The position numbers were made by a program, and so were the translations under genes. The notes beneath the pieces were generated by a model. The model was given only the letters and a program-made list of their open reading frames with translations. It had not been told where the DNA came from and did no database searches. 64,000 nucleotides of DNA from assembly GCF_024166365.1 (NCBI RefSeq), contig NC_064844.1:1674001-1738000 (forward strand), written 5' to 3'. Below, piece after piece: positions 33,801 through 45,686 of the stretch. Positions within the stretch are counted from its first letter, which is position 1. Every line of letters starts with the position of its first letter. The stretch is from Elephas maximus indicus (lineage: Eukaryota; Chordata; Mammalia; Proboscidea; Elephantidae).

Positions 33801-36124
33801 AGCAGCCTGTGGGTAGCTCTTTCCCTGATCACATGGGCGAGCTGTGTAGTAGGTTGAGTGACTTGCAGGCTGTGCAGTCACCTTGGAATGGTGGTGTCTA
33901 CACAGGACCCCCTAACAGCGTAGTGTTGACCACCCCCTCCACAAACACTCTTTAGAGCTTGTGGTGGTGGTTTTTCTAAAGTGTGCGCAGCAAGTTTCTC
34001 TGGCTGGATTCCCCCTTTCGTGAAATAATAAAAGCCCTGGCCAAGGCAATGGCTTATGAATCTATTTTCGTTTTATTAATATTATTTATTATGTATTTTA
34101 TTAATTTTTTTAGAAGGGACCGTGGTCTTATTTGACCACTTGTAGTTATGATTAATACATTCCGTACTGGTTGTTAAAAAGTGCGCTTGCGTTTAATTGC
34201 AAGTCAGGGTGAATTAATGGGTATGACTTAAAAAAAAAAAAACTCTTAAAATATTCTTACAGGGAGCAAAGGAGGGTACAACCCCTGTGTTTAACTTCTT
34301 CCCTGGGTGAGTGTCAGCGTGAGAGGGCGGGAAGGACTGTGGGTCTAACGGGATTTGTGTGAGTGTGCAGGCAGGTGGGGGGCCGGAGGGGGGGCAGAGA
34401 AGGGATATCCCGGGTGGAGGAGGGGCAGCCATGAACTCGCTTCTTTTCTTTAATTTCTGAGGTTGCCAGGAGGGGCTTAAGCAAAGTGGTCAAGTCCATC
34501 TGCTCCGGAGAAGGTGGTAAAGAAAGGAGGTTAGTGGCAAGAGGGAAGGAGCACAAAGAGAAAATTGTCCATTGGAAGCGTTGCTCTCCTCGGCCGCGGT
34601 GTAACCAGACTGGTTTAGCAGACAGAATGATGGATTGTTTTGTCAGGGGTCCCAGGCTGTGCCCTGAACTTGAAACACTTTGTTTATCTTGAATAGAAAG
34701 GGAAAAGTGCAGACATAATCGATGTCTAGTTTTTAGGAGCTCGAAAGAGGTAGGAGAACAGAGAAGACCCGGGAGGGGAGGGGACGGGCGGTGGGGGAGG
34801 CGCGCCCCGGTCGCGGCTGCCCATTAACAGATGAACTTGGCCGGGGGCCAGGCTTTAGATGCGGGCCTGTCGGGCCCCAGTGCAGCCAAGCCTTTTCACT
34901 GTTTTTTTTTTTTTCATTTTCTTTCTTTTCTTTTTTTAAATACCTGCTGACTGTACATCCAATGCTCCCAGGTCTTTTGGCTAAAGGCAAGAACAAAAAA
35001 AAAAAGACACACAGCTCAATTTTTTTTCCCTCTGAACCAGTTGAGGCCAGTCTTTTGGCTACAAACATGGGTTCTATCATCTTTCTTGGCTTGCCATTGC
35101 GGGGGCGGGGGGGAAAAAGAAAGAGTCGTGATAAGGCCAGTAACCCTCAGGCCCAGGATGGGAAGGGTTTGGTGTGCTCACAGGAGAAGCGTGTGAGTAC
35201 ACGTGCGGGGTGTACGTGTGTGGCAGGGCGTGGCGTGGTGAGTGGGCCTGCCAGGTGTGCAGGTAGGGAAGAGCTGGAAACTAGTTTATTAAATGGCTGA
35301 AGTTAAACTCCTTGCTGGAGAGGACCTGTGAGCTAATATAATCTGTGAGTGCCTGAGAAAGGTAACACCCAGGAAAGGCCAGGGGTGGGGAAAAGGTACC
35401 CTCGTTGAAAACTCAGCATTTTCTCCTGTGCAGGGCTGATGGCAAACTCCTGTGTTTGGGCTTGTTTTGTTCTCGATTATCTTATCTTCTTTGGTCTGTT
35501 TCTGTGTTTCTTAGTTTATTGTGACATTACGCATTCACTCGTGAGCGTTGGCAAGCCAGAGTCATTGGCCCAATAACTTTCCGACGTTTTTAGCTCTTTG
35601 CCCTCCTGCCACAAGTAGCGCGGTGATTGAATCTCCCTGTAACGTACTGGCAAGAGGCATGTTCTGATTCCCACCAGAGGGGCTGCTGGGGCTGAATTCC
35701 ACCCAGGGGCCATCCCAGCTTCCAAGTGGTATTGGCGGCTGTCTGGAAATGCTATTCACACAATAGAAAAATATTTTTTCCCACTCTAGACTTGAAAAGC
35801 AGACCTTTGTGAGCATCCATATAAAATATGAGAAAATAACCCTTCTAAGCCCAGGCTGAGGCCTCACAAGGAGGAGGGGCCCTCCACCACCTCCCTAATA
35901 GCAGATAGAAACTGGGAGAATTTAGGGGGCCCTGAACTCCTCCCACAGATAACCCACAGAACTCAGCTGAGCCCTTAAGTGCAATCTTGTCTCCCATCCA
36001 GGTGTCTTTGTGACCCGCACTGGTAAGAAAGGGGAGAGGGGCTGCAAAGGGAAATAGATCCATGTCTTGTCTCCTTTCTTTTCCTCTCTAGCCTCTGTGA
36101 CTACGTGGAATAAGATGGCGTAGA
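30881..36124 (+). other. BCL11A: Intron 2, second part, repeat-poor
   Basis: There is no gene and no AfroSINE. Sequence is mixed, with G-rich stretches (33.5-33.7 kb, 34.3-34.4 kb, 34.8 kb, 35.1 kb) and CT-rich patches near 32260-32320. ORFs such as 34791-35300 run through poly(T/A) tracts and show no protein-family resemblance. Confidence 0.6.
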
Positions 36125-36338
36125 TGGAGCACGGAGAGGTGCTGCCATTTCTAACTGTATGACCTTGGGCAGATTTCTGCATCTCTCTAAGCTTCCATTT
36201 CCTTCTCTATAAATTGGGCGAATCATAGGACCCACCTCATGGGGTGCTGTGAGAATTAATGAGAACATGGGGGAGCACTTGGTTCAGTGCTGGGCATGTG
36301 GCAAGCCCTGAACAAAAGCCTGCTACTATTATGATTGC
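36125..36338 (+). mobile_element. MIR SINE, near full length
   Basis: The diagnostic MIR core is present: 'CTGTATGACCTTGGGCAGAT', 'CTTCCATTTCCTTCTCTATA', 'CCTCATGGGGTGCTGTGAGA' and the tail 'GTGCTGGGCATGTGGCAAG'. An AfroSINE has inserted near its 3' end. Confidence 0.85.
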
Positions 36339-36492
36339 AGAGCCCTGGTGGTGCAGTGGTTAAGAACTAGGCTGCTAAGCAAAAGGTTAGCAGCTCGAAT
36401 CCACCAGCACTCCTTGGAAACCTTATGGGGCAGTTCTGCTCTGTCCAATAGGGTCACTGTGAGTTTGAATCGACTTGATGGCAACAGGTTTA
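36339..36492 (+). mobile_element. AfroSINE inserted into a MIR tail
   Basis: A full short-form copy with intact A-box and B-box regions ('GTGCAGTGGTTAAG', 'CTCGAATCCACC') and the tail 'GAGTTTGAATCGACTTGATG'. It is flanked by 'TATTATGATT' on both sides (36324 and about 36505), a likely target-site duplication. It is the first AfroSINE after the 29-kb gap. Confidence 0.9.
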
Positions 36493-36794
36493 GCCAATGG
36501 GTTTTATTATGATTATTACACATGACTTGGGATTTTCTTTTTCTCCCAGAAGAATTGGGGTCTCACTGGAGGTTCCCTTTGTGTGTGGCGAACAGGTGGG
36601 AAGAGAGAACAGGGCAGGAGGGCTTCTAAAGAGCACGGAGCCTCTTTCTGCCCCAGGGAGAGCGCTGTCTGAACTTCTGGGGACAACCACTGCCGACCTG
36701 GTGAGGTGGGGTGGTGGGGGGCTTTTTACCAAGTGGCAGCTCCCTCGATACTTGGAATTTCCCTGTCCGCGTGGGAGAGTGTGCCTGTGTGTGT

Positions 36795-36995
36795 GGCGTA
36801 GTCACTCTGCGTTCTAATTCCTATTCCACCACCAACTGTCTGGGAGTTGGGCAAATCATTTAACCCCTCTGCCTCAGTTTCCTCACCTTTGAAACAACCC
36901 AAAGCACCTGCCTGATAGGGTCGGCGGGAGGAATAAAGCAGAGAAGGCACAGCAGCTTCCCCACACAGGAAGCACTGACAGGTGCTGTTATCATG
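36795..36995 (+). mobile_element. MIR SINE
   Basis: 'GAGTTGGGCAAATCATTTAA', 'CCTCTGCCTCAGTTTCCTCA' and the following AT/GA-rich tail match the MIR core and 3' region. Confidence 0.78.
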
Positions 36996-37014
36996 TCTGT
37001 GTCTGAAGCATCAT

Positions 37015-37140
37015 GTCAGTTACTCCATCCCACCATAGACCCAGAGGGAAGGGCAGCTATAGGCCCCATTTGGCAGAGGAGGAGACTGGTGCTCACCAAG
37101 GGCTGAATAACTTCCCGAGGGTCCACAGTTACTAATTCAG
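37015..37140. mobile_element. MIR-related ancient SINE fragment
   Basis: 'CCCATTTGGCAGAGGAGGAG' and 'GAATAACTTCCCGAGGGTCC' resemble the widespread mammalian motif of the form 'CCCATTTTACAGATGAGGAA..AAGTAACTTGCCCAAGGTCA'. Exact subfamily is not assignable by eye. Confidence 0.5.
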
Positions 37141-38979
37141 TCACTTGGCTTCTACCACGACTGTTTCTGCAGTGGGGCTGGGCACTGCCTGGGTGGGAAG
37201 CTCTGGTGTGGGTTCTGTGGTCAAGCTTTTTAATCTTCTGAGAAAGAGAGGAATGTTCCCATCCAGTCCCCGGGAGGCTGTCCTGGGCACATTGGAGGAG
37301 CCTTGGAGCTGCTGGATAAAGTTGCAGCGTAAGGAATCCTCCTTTGCCAGTTGTCAGTCCCATGCACGTCCAGAGTGAGTCAGAATTCAGGCGAGGGGCC
37401 TGTGAAGAGAAGAGGCTGTTACTGTCTGTGCGTGACTTGGTTAGGAGCTGGCAGTAGGCTGACCAGGAAACCGCGCCAGAACTGTAAGGGCTAGTGGAGC
37501 TCTGGCTGCAGCAGTTCCAGCCATTGCGTCTTCAGGGTTCCCTGCGCTGACCACACCTTTAAAGGGTGGGAGAATCAGTTCTATTGTAAGGAGAGAGTGT
37601 GTGTGAGTGTGCGTGAGTGCACGTGTGTGAGTGAGCATGTGAGTGTGTCAGTGTGCGAGAGTGTGTGTGTTGGGAGGTGATGGGCTGATGGGCGTTGGGG
37701 GGTAATGAACTGTTTCAGGGAAGTTTTCGTTTCTGGAGGAACAAGAGCTGTGGTAAGGCAAGCCTGGAAGGCAGGCAAGGAATCTTGAGGGAACTTTTGA
37801 ATGGAAATTCCAGGCAACATCTCAGCAGGATCCACACGTGGCTTTCCCTGAGGCAAGTTCTCAACTGCATGGTGGCCTCCCCCGGTCACTCCACACGCTT
37901 CTCCGACACCGTTAATATTTGCTGAAGCAAGACCCAAGGTTCGTTACAGGGGGATTACATAATGTATTCCAAAACCAAATGTCAGTTTTTTCCTTTTGTC
38001 CTTTCAAATGGCCTGGGCCACCATAGACCTCCACTTCCACAGATTCAGACTGTTCAGTCGTTATGAAGCACCTACTGTGTGTGGAAGCCCTGTGGGGGAG
38101 TGAAAGAGTTGGCCTCAGCACTGTTAAGTGTCAGGTCAGAGCCTTGCTCATTTGGTAGGTCCTGCTCAAACCAGGGGAGGCTGTTCAGGTCCTCCACCAA
38201 GAAGGGTGCCATTGTCATGGAGCCAGATGATCTTCTGGGTTGGAGGTGGGGATGGAGGTGGCCACTGAGAATATGTGTGGGTAAAGAACCTCAAATCTTC
38301 AACTTAAGACAGTTCCTTACCCTGCCCTGCGACTCACAAGTCTGTCTGCGATGGATTTCACCATGTTCTTCCCTTTTCCCCTCACCTCTTCCCCTGGCCC
38401 TCCCCGCTGTCTCCACATGGCCCTCGTTTAGGAGTGAAGTGGGATTCCCTGGTCACCTTAGAAGAGAACTCTTAGTTTTGTCTGCCAGGACACCTTGACT
38501 GAAAAGTTAAAATAATAAAAAGAATACCATTGCAGTCGAACCCCTATTCCTTTTTTCTAGCTTCTCCTCCATTCCCTTGCAAACAGGCCAGATCTCCGAT
38601 GGTGGCCTGTTGTTTCTTTTTCCTTTTTGGTTCTGCCTTCGTTAAGGTAAGCACGGATTTAATGTCCCAAGAGGCGGCTGGTGACCCTTCAGGCCAAGTG
38701 CCTGGATGTGGCAAGCTACAATAAATATTGAATGGCGAGAGCAATGGAGATTTAACAAAGCCTTAACTGAGGAGGACACAGAGGCGCAGCGGACTGGTTA
38801 AGAGGCTGTTGGATGAGCTGGGTAGTATTTCTACTTGAACCTGATTGAAATGTCGACTAAAAATCAATGCTGTTGACTAGTGATAATTTACAGTGTTCCT
38901 GGTGCTAAGTAGTTCCCCGCTTACAAATGCACTGGCCGGGCAGAGATTAGTAGGGGGTAGAGTGTGTCACAATGAATCA
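37141..38979 (+). other. BCL11A: Intron 2 stretch with a GT-rich microsatellite
   Basis: An impure (GTGT/GTGA)n tract lies at about 37599-37672. The rest is unique sequence without a coding signal. Near 38059 'GAAGCACCTACTGTGTGTGG' could be a small L2 end. Confidence 0.55.
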
Positions 38980-39320
38980 GATGCGTTCTAGGTCAGCCCT
39001 TTATTTGTCTCATCATGACTTTTACACAGTTGTCATGTAATTTATGGCTGCTTTCACGTTGTCAAACATTTTCATTGCATCTTCTTCTTTAACACACTCC
39101 CGACGTAGACACGCCGCCTTTGAAGACTTGGTATTGTTTCATAATCTGAGGGGAGGCCTGTAAACCAGCAAATTACACAGTCTTCGGGCTAATCTAAATG
39201 CACCGTAGATTAAAATCAGTTCATTTGTCCCTGATGCAAATTATTAGGTTCTAATTATAAATATCCATTTAATTACCCCATACGTTTTTATTTTGCGGAC
39301 ACTTTTGAGCACTGCTGTCT
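38980..39320. promoter_or_regulatory. Candidate conserved noncoding element, homeodomain-site rich
   Basis: AT-rich, non-repetitive block with 'TGATGCAAATTATTAGG', 'TTCTAATTATAAATATCC' and 'ATTTAATTACCCC', giving several TAATTA/ATTA cores and a near-octamer ATGCAAAT at about 39233. Texture is typical of conserved developmental enhancers; inference only. Confidence 0.35.
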
Positions 39321-40074
39321 GCGATGGGGGGCGGGGGGAGCCTAGGAGACAGTCTGCAGTAATTAATGTATACTTCCCAAATGATAAAAAGTCAACGTAG
39401 GCTGCTTTGTGCCTCTTATTATTTATTTATTGATTAGATGTATAGAGACTTTGGCATCGGCACAAGTCGAAGTTGAAATCCTTTTAAAAATGAAAAATAT
39501 TTAAAAATCTTTTTTTTTTTTTGGCGGGGGGGTGGGGGGGGGAGCAAAATATAGCCAGCCAACAGATAGCTTTCTGCTAGAACACATGATCCTAAAATAG
39601 AAGATTTTCACCAGATTCTGAATTTGAAGAAATCTAGATTTTGTAGAAGTTGAGGGTAAGATCATACCTGCTTTGTACCTAGAATGTGAAATGATTGTTA
39701 TTAAAAAAACAAACAAACCAAAACTAGTGTGTTTTTTTTTTTTTTTTAAAAAAAAAACAATGCGGCATCCTTTTTTTTCCCAGCCTTCCTGTCATCCTCT
39801 ACTAGAAAACAGCGGTGTCTGTCTGTACTATGAAGAGGCTGCAATTGAGGGCATTATGATAAACTAGTTTCAGTCACCAAATAATGAAATAAAAATTAGT
39901 AAAGGTCTTAGCACTAGGCATTTACCCTTCCATGAAGGCAATAGAAAAATTACCAAGACTGGGTTTGGGAGGATTAAGGTCTTTTGGGCATTACAGATTT
40001 TTTTCCAGAATAATTAAGGAACAGAATTTTGACTTTTAATGGTGATTGAAGAGACACTGGGCTGGGAACCAGGA
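39321..40074 (+). other. BCL11A: Intron 2 stretch, no gene
   Basis: G-rich and T-rich homopolymers (39325-39340, 39510-39540, 39729-39767). No named repeat or coding frame. Confidence 0.5.
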
Positions 40075-40187
40075 CGCCTGAGTTCCGATCCGGATTGCTG
40101 GGAGGCCTTGGGTCCTTCTCACCTCTTGGGACACCTGGGTTCCGACCCGGATTGCTGGGAGGCCTTGGGTCCTTCTCACCTCTTGGA
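40075..40187 (+). repeat. 57-bp tandem duplication inside a MIR-like sequence
   Basis: 'CGGATTGCTGGGAGGCCTTG' followed by 'GGTCCTTCTCACCTCTTGG' occurs at 40091 and again at 40148, an offset of 57 bases with very few mismatches. The following 'TAGTCTCCTCATCTGTGAAG' matches the MIR core, so a MIR appears to have part of itself duplicated in tandem. Confidence 0.85.
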
Positions 40188-40334
40188 GTTTTAGTCTCCT
40201 CATCTGTGAAGCAGGCGGTTTGGACTGGGTGGGTTGCCAAGCCCCGTCAGCTGCTGTCCAACGCACAGAGAACGCCACAGGCAGATTCCCTTTTTCCTCT
40301 CCTCCCTGCTCTTTTTTGGAGTCTGGTCGGCAGA

Positions 40335-40498
40335 AAAGAGGAAGACCTTCCGCAAGATGGATTGACACTGTGGCTGCAACAGTGGGCTTAAGCATAACAA
40401 TGATTGTGAGGATGGCACAGGACCGGGCAGTGTTTCCTTGTGTTGTGCTTGGAGTCGCTATGAGTCGGAACAGACTCCATGGCATAAATGACAACGAC
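40335..40498 (+). mobile_element. RTE-class LINE 3' end
   Basis: It aligns with the copy at 3710-3862 through 'CAAGATGGATTGACACTGTG', 'GGCTGCAACAGTGGG', 'ATTGTGAGGATGGCACAGGA' and 'GTCGCTATGAGTCGGAACAG'. It is heavily 5'-truncated and carries only the last part of ORF2 and the 3' tail. The tail continues into 'AATGACAACGACAA'. Confidence 0.72.
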
Positions 40499-42379
40499 AA
40501 GTTGCCAAATGGGGTTCACCTGCAAAGAGGGCAGCTTACTTTCTTGACTGGCCTCGAAGATGGAAGCTATGGTGGAAATTGAGGCTTGGGCCTGTGATCC
40601 CTCAGCAGAAAGCTTAACACCGACTTTCAGTTACTGGAAGCAAAACTGAAGTAAGGTGTAAGGGGGTGGTGATAATTCACAAAAGTTTCTAGCCTCACAA
40701 GATTTCTCTTTTAATTGTTGTAAGCTTTTTTTTTTTTTAAATAAACTCCGAAGAATGTAATGTGTATTTTCTACAAGCTTGCTTTTGGGTATGTCAAAAT
40801 AGAAATACATTTGACAAAGAAACCAGTTGAATTTAAATAACCAGGTATTTTAAATTCAATGAACTGGCTGAATTCAGTGATGTTTTCCTCTTTCCTTCCC
40901 TCAAATGTCGGCATCTTTGCGTGGACATATTCTGAATTCTTGGGGTTCTGAATTCTTGCTTGTTAAAGGCATCTGATGCCGCATGTTTGAGAAGAATTCT
41001 CCCTCTGTTGGTATTGATGACAGCATAAGTAGAGGGAAAATGTTCCTTTTTTAATTGATCATGTAGGTAGAAACATATGGCCTGCTCTTTGCATGTGATC
41101 TTTGCAGTCCATTTTTCAAACCTGGTGTTTTCCGTTGACTTTTAACAGGGATATTTCTGTTTTCTGCGCTGTCGAGCAAATACTACTTATACGTGTCATT
41201 AAATTAGATGTAAAATGATGTTTTCAGAAAGCATGGTTTTTGGGTGAGAAAGAGCATTCGAAGCTCTCCTTTGGATAATGGTTACCTAAAACTTTCCTTT
41301 ATTGTCCCGTGTGCTAGAATAAGGGGGAAAATGAACTGGGTGTGAAATTCGTGTTCTTTGTGGGATACAGGAACTCCTGAGATCTGTAGCGTCAATAAAA
41401 AATAATTTATTTAAATTGCTGCCTCTTTAATTTATCCTGTTTGGGAGATTTGAATTCGGAGTGCTGTAAGAGGACATTGACAGTCAGCTGTCTCAGATTT
41501 TGCATGTTTTCTTATCTCTGGCCAACAACAACAACGAAAAAGCAAGGAAAAGAAAAAGTTTAGTCCTAACCCAGCCCAGAAGGTCATAATGGATGGGATT
41601 AATGAAGGGTGGGTAGCCACCTACAGGCCTTCCTCCCCCTTCGGTTATTACCTGAAGAGGAAGCAGGATAACGTTTGTGCTGAGGAGACAGGAGACACAA
41701 TATGCATTCAGACATGAAGTTTAGGATTTCGTAGCCTAATATCCTTGGCCCCCGCCCCCCCCATTGCATTGTGCAAACTTATCAGCCGTTGTGTTGTTAA
41801 TGTATGATAAGATGCTGCCGCTAGGACAGTCTTGGCTCACTAATGGGGTCAGCTGTGTCACAATGTGATATATGGATTATGTTTACCGTGGCATATTTTG
41901 TTTGCGAACTGGGCTGTGAAATGGGAGTGATGATAAATGAAGATACCCTACAGTTTTCACACGACTTCCTGTGGTCCCAAGTCTCCAGCACAATAAAGCA
42001 CTGCTGATAATGGAGAGGTGTTTGTGAGGACGTAATTGCCTTCAGAGTTTCAGATCTCTGGCTGAAGTTTAAGATGGGATAGTTCACTACATTAACGTCT
42101 ATGCCTGAAGCTCCTATTTGATCTAAGTAAATTATTTGGGGTTTGGGGCTAAAACCCTGGTAAACTCATGAACCTTTGGCCTACTTAAATGACTCTCTGG
42201 TGGCTTCTGTGCCTTGGCTGTTTATGTGCCTGGACTCCTGTATGTTTGTGTCATTTCTAAATTTATTTCTCAAGTTTCACCTGACCATGAGTGATTTTCC
42301 TTTACAGGTGTCTTGTGTGGTGCACCTGTGAAAAGCTTATTAACTCTTTCCGGAGAAAAAAAAAAATCCTGAAGCATTA
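40499..42379 (+). other. BCL11A: Intron 2 stretch, mostly unique
   Basis: AT-rich unique sequence without gene or recognised repeat; the GATA pair at 41778-41811 is listed separately. ORFs are 90 codons or shorter. Confidence 0.55.
41778..41811. promoter_or_regulatory. Inverted pair of GATA sites (CTTATCA ... TGATAAG)
   Basis: CTTATCA at 41778-41784 and TGATAAG at 41805-41811 are exact reverse complements, both being the preferred GATA1/2/3 core. An E-box CAGCTG lies at 41850-41855. Position is about 29 kb downstream of the inferred BCL11A start, in intron 2. BCL11A is known to be controlled by intronic GATA1-bound enhancers, so this is a plausible additional site. Confidence 0.35.
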
Positions 42380-42482
42380 TACACGCACATACACATATAA
42401 TATGTATGTACGCATATATTTATATACACTCGTTCATATATACGTACATACAGTGTGTATGTGCACAGATATATAGACAGAT
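42380..42482. repeat. Imperfect CATA/TATG-rich microsatellite
   Basis: Alternating purine-pyrimidine sequence such as 'CACATACACATATAATATGT' and 'TATATACGTACATACAGTGT', about 100 bases with poor unit purity. Confidence 0.7.
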
Positions 42483-42550
42483 ACTTTTATAACAGGGAGA
42501 GCTTTCAAATTCACCACGATCCCATTAAGTCACTACAAAAACAACAAAAC

Positions 42551-42710
42551 AAAACCTGCTGCCATCGAGTTGATTCTGACTCATAGCGACCCTATAGGAC
42601 AGAGTAGAACTGCCCCATAGAGTTTCCAAGGAGCGGCTGGTGGATTTGAACTGTTGATCCAACCTTTTGGTTAGCAGCCAAGCTCTTAACCACTGCACCG
42701 CCAGAGCCCA
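42551..42710 (-). mobile_element. AfroSINE, short form
   Basis: Complete minus-strand copy: tail 'GCCATCGAGTTGATTCTGAC', body 'CCCTATAGGACAGAGTAGAA', head 'CTCTTAACCACTGCACCGCC'. Possible target-site duplication 'AAGTCACTA' (before) and 'AAGTCAGTA' (after). Confidence 0.92.
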
Positions 42711-43952
42711 CGAAGTCAGTATAGAACTTAAAAAAAATTGTCCTTAGAAATAGCTCTTCCCATCAAATTCCGACTTAGGTAATCTGTTTTCATGCCGTTT
42801 GTTCTGAGAGTCATTGTTGGAGGTCTGGATTGAGGGGAGCGGTTGCAGTTCGGGGACCACATTTCTGAGCAGAGATGGCAATGGCGGACTGTGCCTCCTG
42901 CCTTCGCGGCCTGGAGCAGGCTCGTCTTCATTCTCTTGGTGGCTGCAGCACTTGTTGCCTGGTAGCCACCCCGTGTGGGACTTCTGCCGCGAGTACATTT
43001 CCCGTGACTTGCCTCTGCATCTGGTTAAACGGACTTCGGTAATCTGTACACAGTTACTTCTTACTCGTTTTATATCCTGGAAGATATTAAGTCCAACAAG
43101 CTTTTACCCGCCGAGTCTACAGAGAAAACGGCCAGGCAGTTTTTGTTTCAATCTCTGTGTCTCTCTGGAGCAGTAGTTCCAAAGGCTGATCAATAGGTTT
43201 TATTGTAGACCTCACTGTCTCTAAAAGCATCGTGACCTTATGCTGTCTAAAAATAGTATTTGCTCTTGCCTGCAGAACCTTGACCTGTGAAAACCCATTG
43301 GGAACATAACTGACATATCTAGTCAGCTGTAGATCCAAGACACGGTCTGTGAGTGAACTCTGTGCAGAGCCATCCAGAACACTTCTTTGAAGAAAAATAA
43401 ATACCCGTTCCGAACACTGGGAGTGCACCTGCCTGTCCGAGGCAGTGATGGGGCACAGGGGGAGGAGAAGTCAGGAAGACTTGGGGCTGGGTAGTGAGAG
43501 GGAGAGGACCACCACCCAGCACTCACCCAGGGTGCATCCTGCCCCAGTAGGGCAGGGGTCTTGGCTGAAGTGTCAGGTGACGTCAGACAAGGTCCCTGGC
43601 CCTTTTTTGAGTGCAGTTCCCCGAATGCAGCTTCTCTTTTGAGCCTTGATGGACGGGATCCTTCAAAGCGTGGCCCAGTTGTGAAGAAATTCTGCCTTTA
43701 AAGCAACCCTTCTATCTGATGATAAGGAATTACTGGCATTTTTTTTTTTTAGGTATGATAATGGTTTTGTGGTGTGTTAAAAAAAAAAAATCCTTACCTT
43801 GTAAAAATATATTCTGAAATATTTATTGATGAAGTGAGAGGATGTCAATTTAAGTGATCAGTGGGCAGGAGTTGTAGATCATATATCTATGGGTCATAGA
43901 TCAGGAAGACTGGCCGTGGGTTGTTAGGGTTGAAGCTTGGTGATATATACTT
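42711..43952 (+). other. BCL11A: Intron 2 stretch, no gene
   Basis: Unique sequence with no recognised element; ORFs of 60-120 codons overlap on both strands and resemble no family I know. Confidence 0.5.
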
Positions 43953-44107
43953 AAAACCTGTTTCTGACGAGTTGGTTTCAACTCCTAGTGACTCTATAGG
44001 ACAGAGCAGAGCTGCCCCATAGGGTTTCCAAGGAGCAGCTAGTGGATTCAAACTGCCAACCTTTTGGTTAGTAGACAAGGTGTTAACCACCCTGCCTCCA
44101 AGGCTCC
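43953..44107 (-). mobile_element. AfroSINE, diverged short form
   Basis: Complete minus-strand copy with more substitutions than most ('GACGAGTTGGTTTCAACTCC', 'AACCACCCTGCCTCCAAGGC'). Flanked by 'ATATACTT' and 'GTATGTACTT', a possible imperfect target-site duplication. Confidence 0.88.
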
Positions 44108-45675
44108 CGTATGTACTTGGGGGTTCCTGTATAACACTCTCTCTACTTTTGTATATATTTAAGATTTTCCAGAAAATAAAGGTACTTCCTGAGTGGTAGA
44201 GAACAGTAAATATGGCCTTATTCACCAGGGGTTTGGCTCAGAGGAAGCCAGGGGGCAGGTGTTCTACAGGTAAGAAAGTGCCTGAAAGCTCAAGTCCGGT
44301 ATCTGGAAGGCTCTCTGTGAAGGGGTTGTCTTAGGTCTGTGTCCTTCCCGCATTCTCCTGGAAGAAATGAGACCCCCTGACTTCTTTAGTGCACCGGGAA
44401 GTGTTGGAGGTGGAGTTTGGATTTGAGTGTCAGGCCCTGTGCCTCTTCACGGTGGGTATTGGGAAGAAGCAGGTAGGAAGTACCGACTTCTCCTGGTAGC
44501 ATTCATGAGGACAAGGCCTTAGTCCTTCCTTTGGCCATTTGACTCCTGGATTTAGAGGAAGATAGTTTGCCTGAGAGGAGGCTGACCACCTCCAAGGAAG
44601 AAGGGGATAAGAAGCATGGTCAAGGGCTAAGCAATGTCCCTTAAAAGGGAGACCTGGAGCACGCCCCTGAAATGTGAGGTGGGAAGGGTGCAGTGATTGC
44701 AGAGATGTGCAGGAGTCTTTTGCTCTCCGTTTAGCAAAGGCCAGGACTGCTGCCCTGTACCTTGAAGGAGAAGGCTCCGGTGTTCTCAAGGTAGCTGGTC
44801 ACACGGGAGCCAGGTGGGCTGGTCTGTGCCGTATCTGCTCCTGGAAGCTGAGACCAGCCTCACCGAGCCGTTCTCAGGCACGGGTCCCTCTGGCTTCACA
44901 AAATGTCTGCTCCTGCTTGCTTCACGTGGAGGCTATTATTAGCGAGTGTCATTCAGTTATCTGAGAGTGGCCCTTTTAGCTGCCATCTAAGTGCCTGACA
45001 CTTGGGTTTACAGCAGATTAAATTAAATTTTAGGCTGGTTTGGCTTCACTGGCAGCAGACAATAGGAGCAGCTGTTGTAGAAATGTAACCTGGCACCCTC
45101 AAGGACTGGTGTGTATGTGGTGTGCACACACGCGCGCACGCACATTTGGGAGTTCTGAGCAGCAGGTGACTCTTGGGAGATCAGGGCCCTGACAGTCTAC
45201 CGCTGTAGGAAAGTGCCGTTGGTGTGGGGTTGACCACTAAACAACCCCTCCCTTTGCTCTTCTCCCTCTTTCTTCTGTTATTCCTAAAAGTGTTTGTTCA
45301 AACAAATAGTTTATCGAACTTGGTTTTATTGTGCCTGGTGGACGAAGGGTGTGCACAAAGTCTGGAGTATTTGTTTCTCTTTCCTGCTGTCTTCACACCC
45401 TTAACGGGCTTTTCTGCAAAGGAGGGGAGAAGCTTAGATGAAAACATCAGTGGAAACCAAAAGGAAAAACTCGTGGTTGGTTTCCAGCTCACTGCAATGT
45501 GGTGACCAAGTTAATGGGATGCAGAGGACCAGGCAGTTTCCGAGCTCCAACTCCCGCAGGTCCAGCAGGCCTACCAACCAACATGGGGGTGAGGAGGGGG
45601 GCCTTCTCTTTCGATGCAAATACCTTCACTCTCCTTGCTGCTTCTGTGGTTGGGCCTGTGAATCTAGGACCTCTG
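44108..45675 (+). other. BCL11A: Intron 2 stretch, no gene
   Basis: Unique sequence; a short GT/CA-rich stretch near 45108-45145. No supported gene. Confidence 0.5.
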
Positions 45676-45686
45676 TGCCTCATCGT

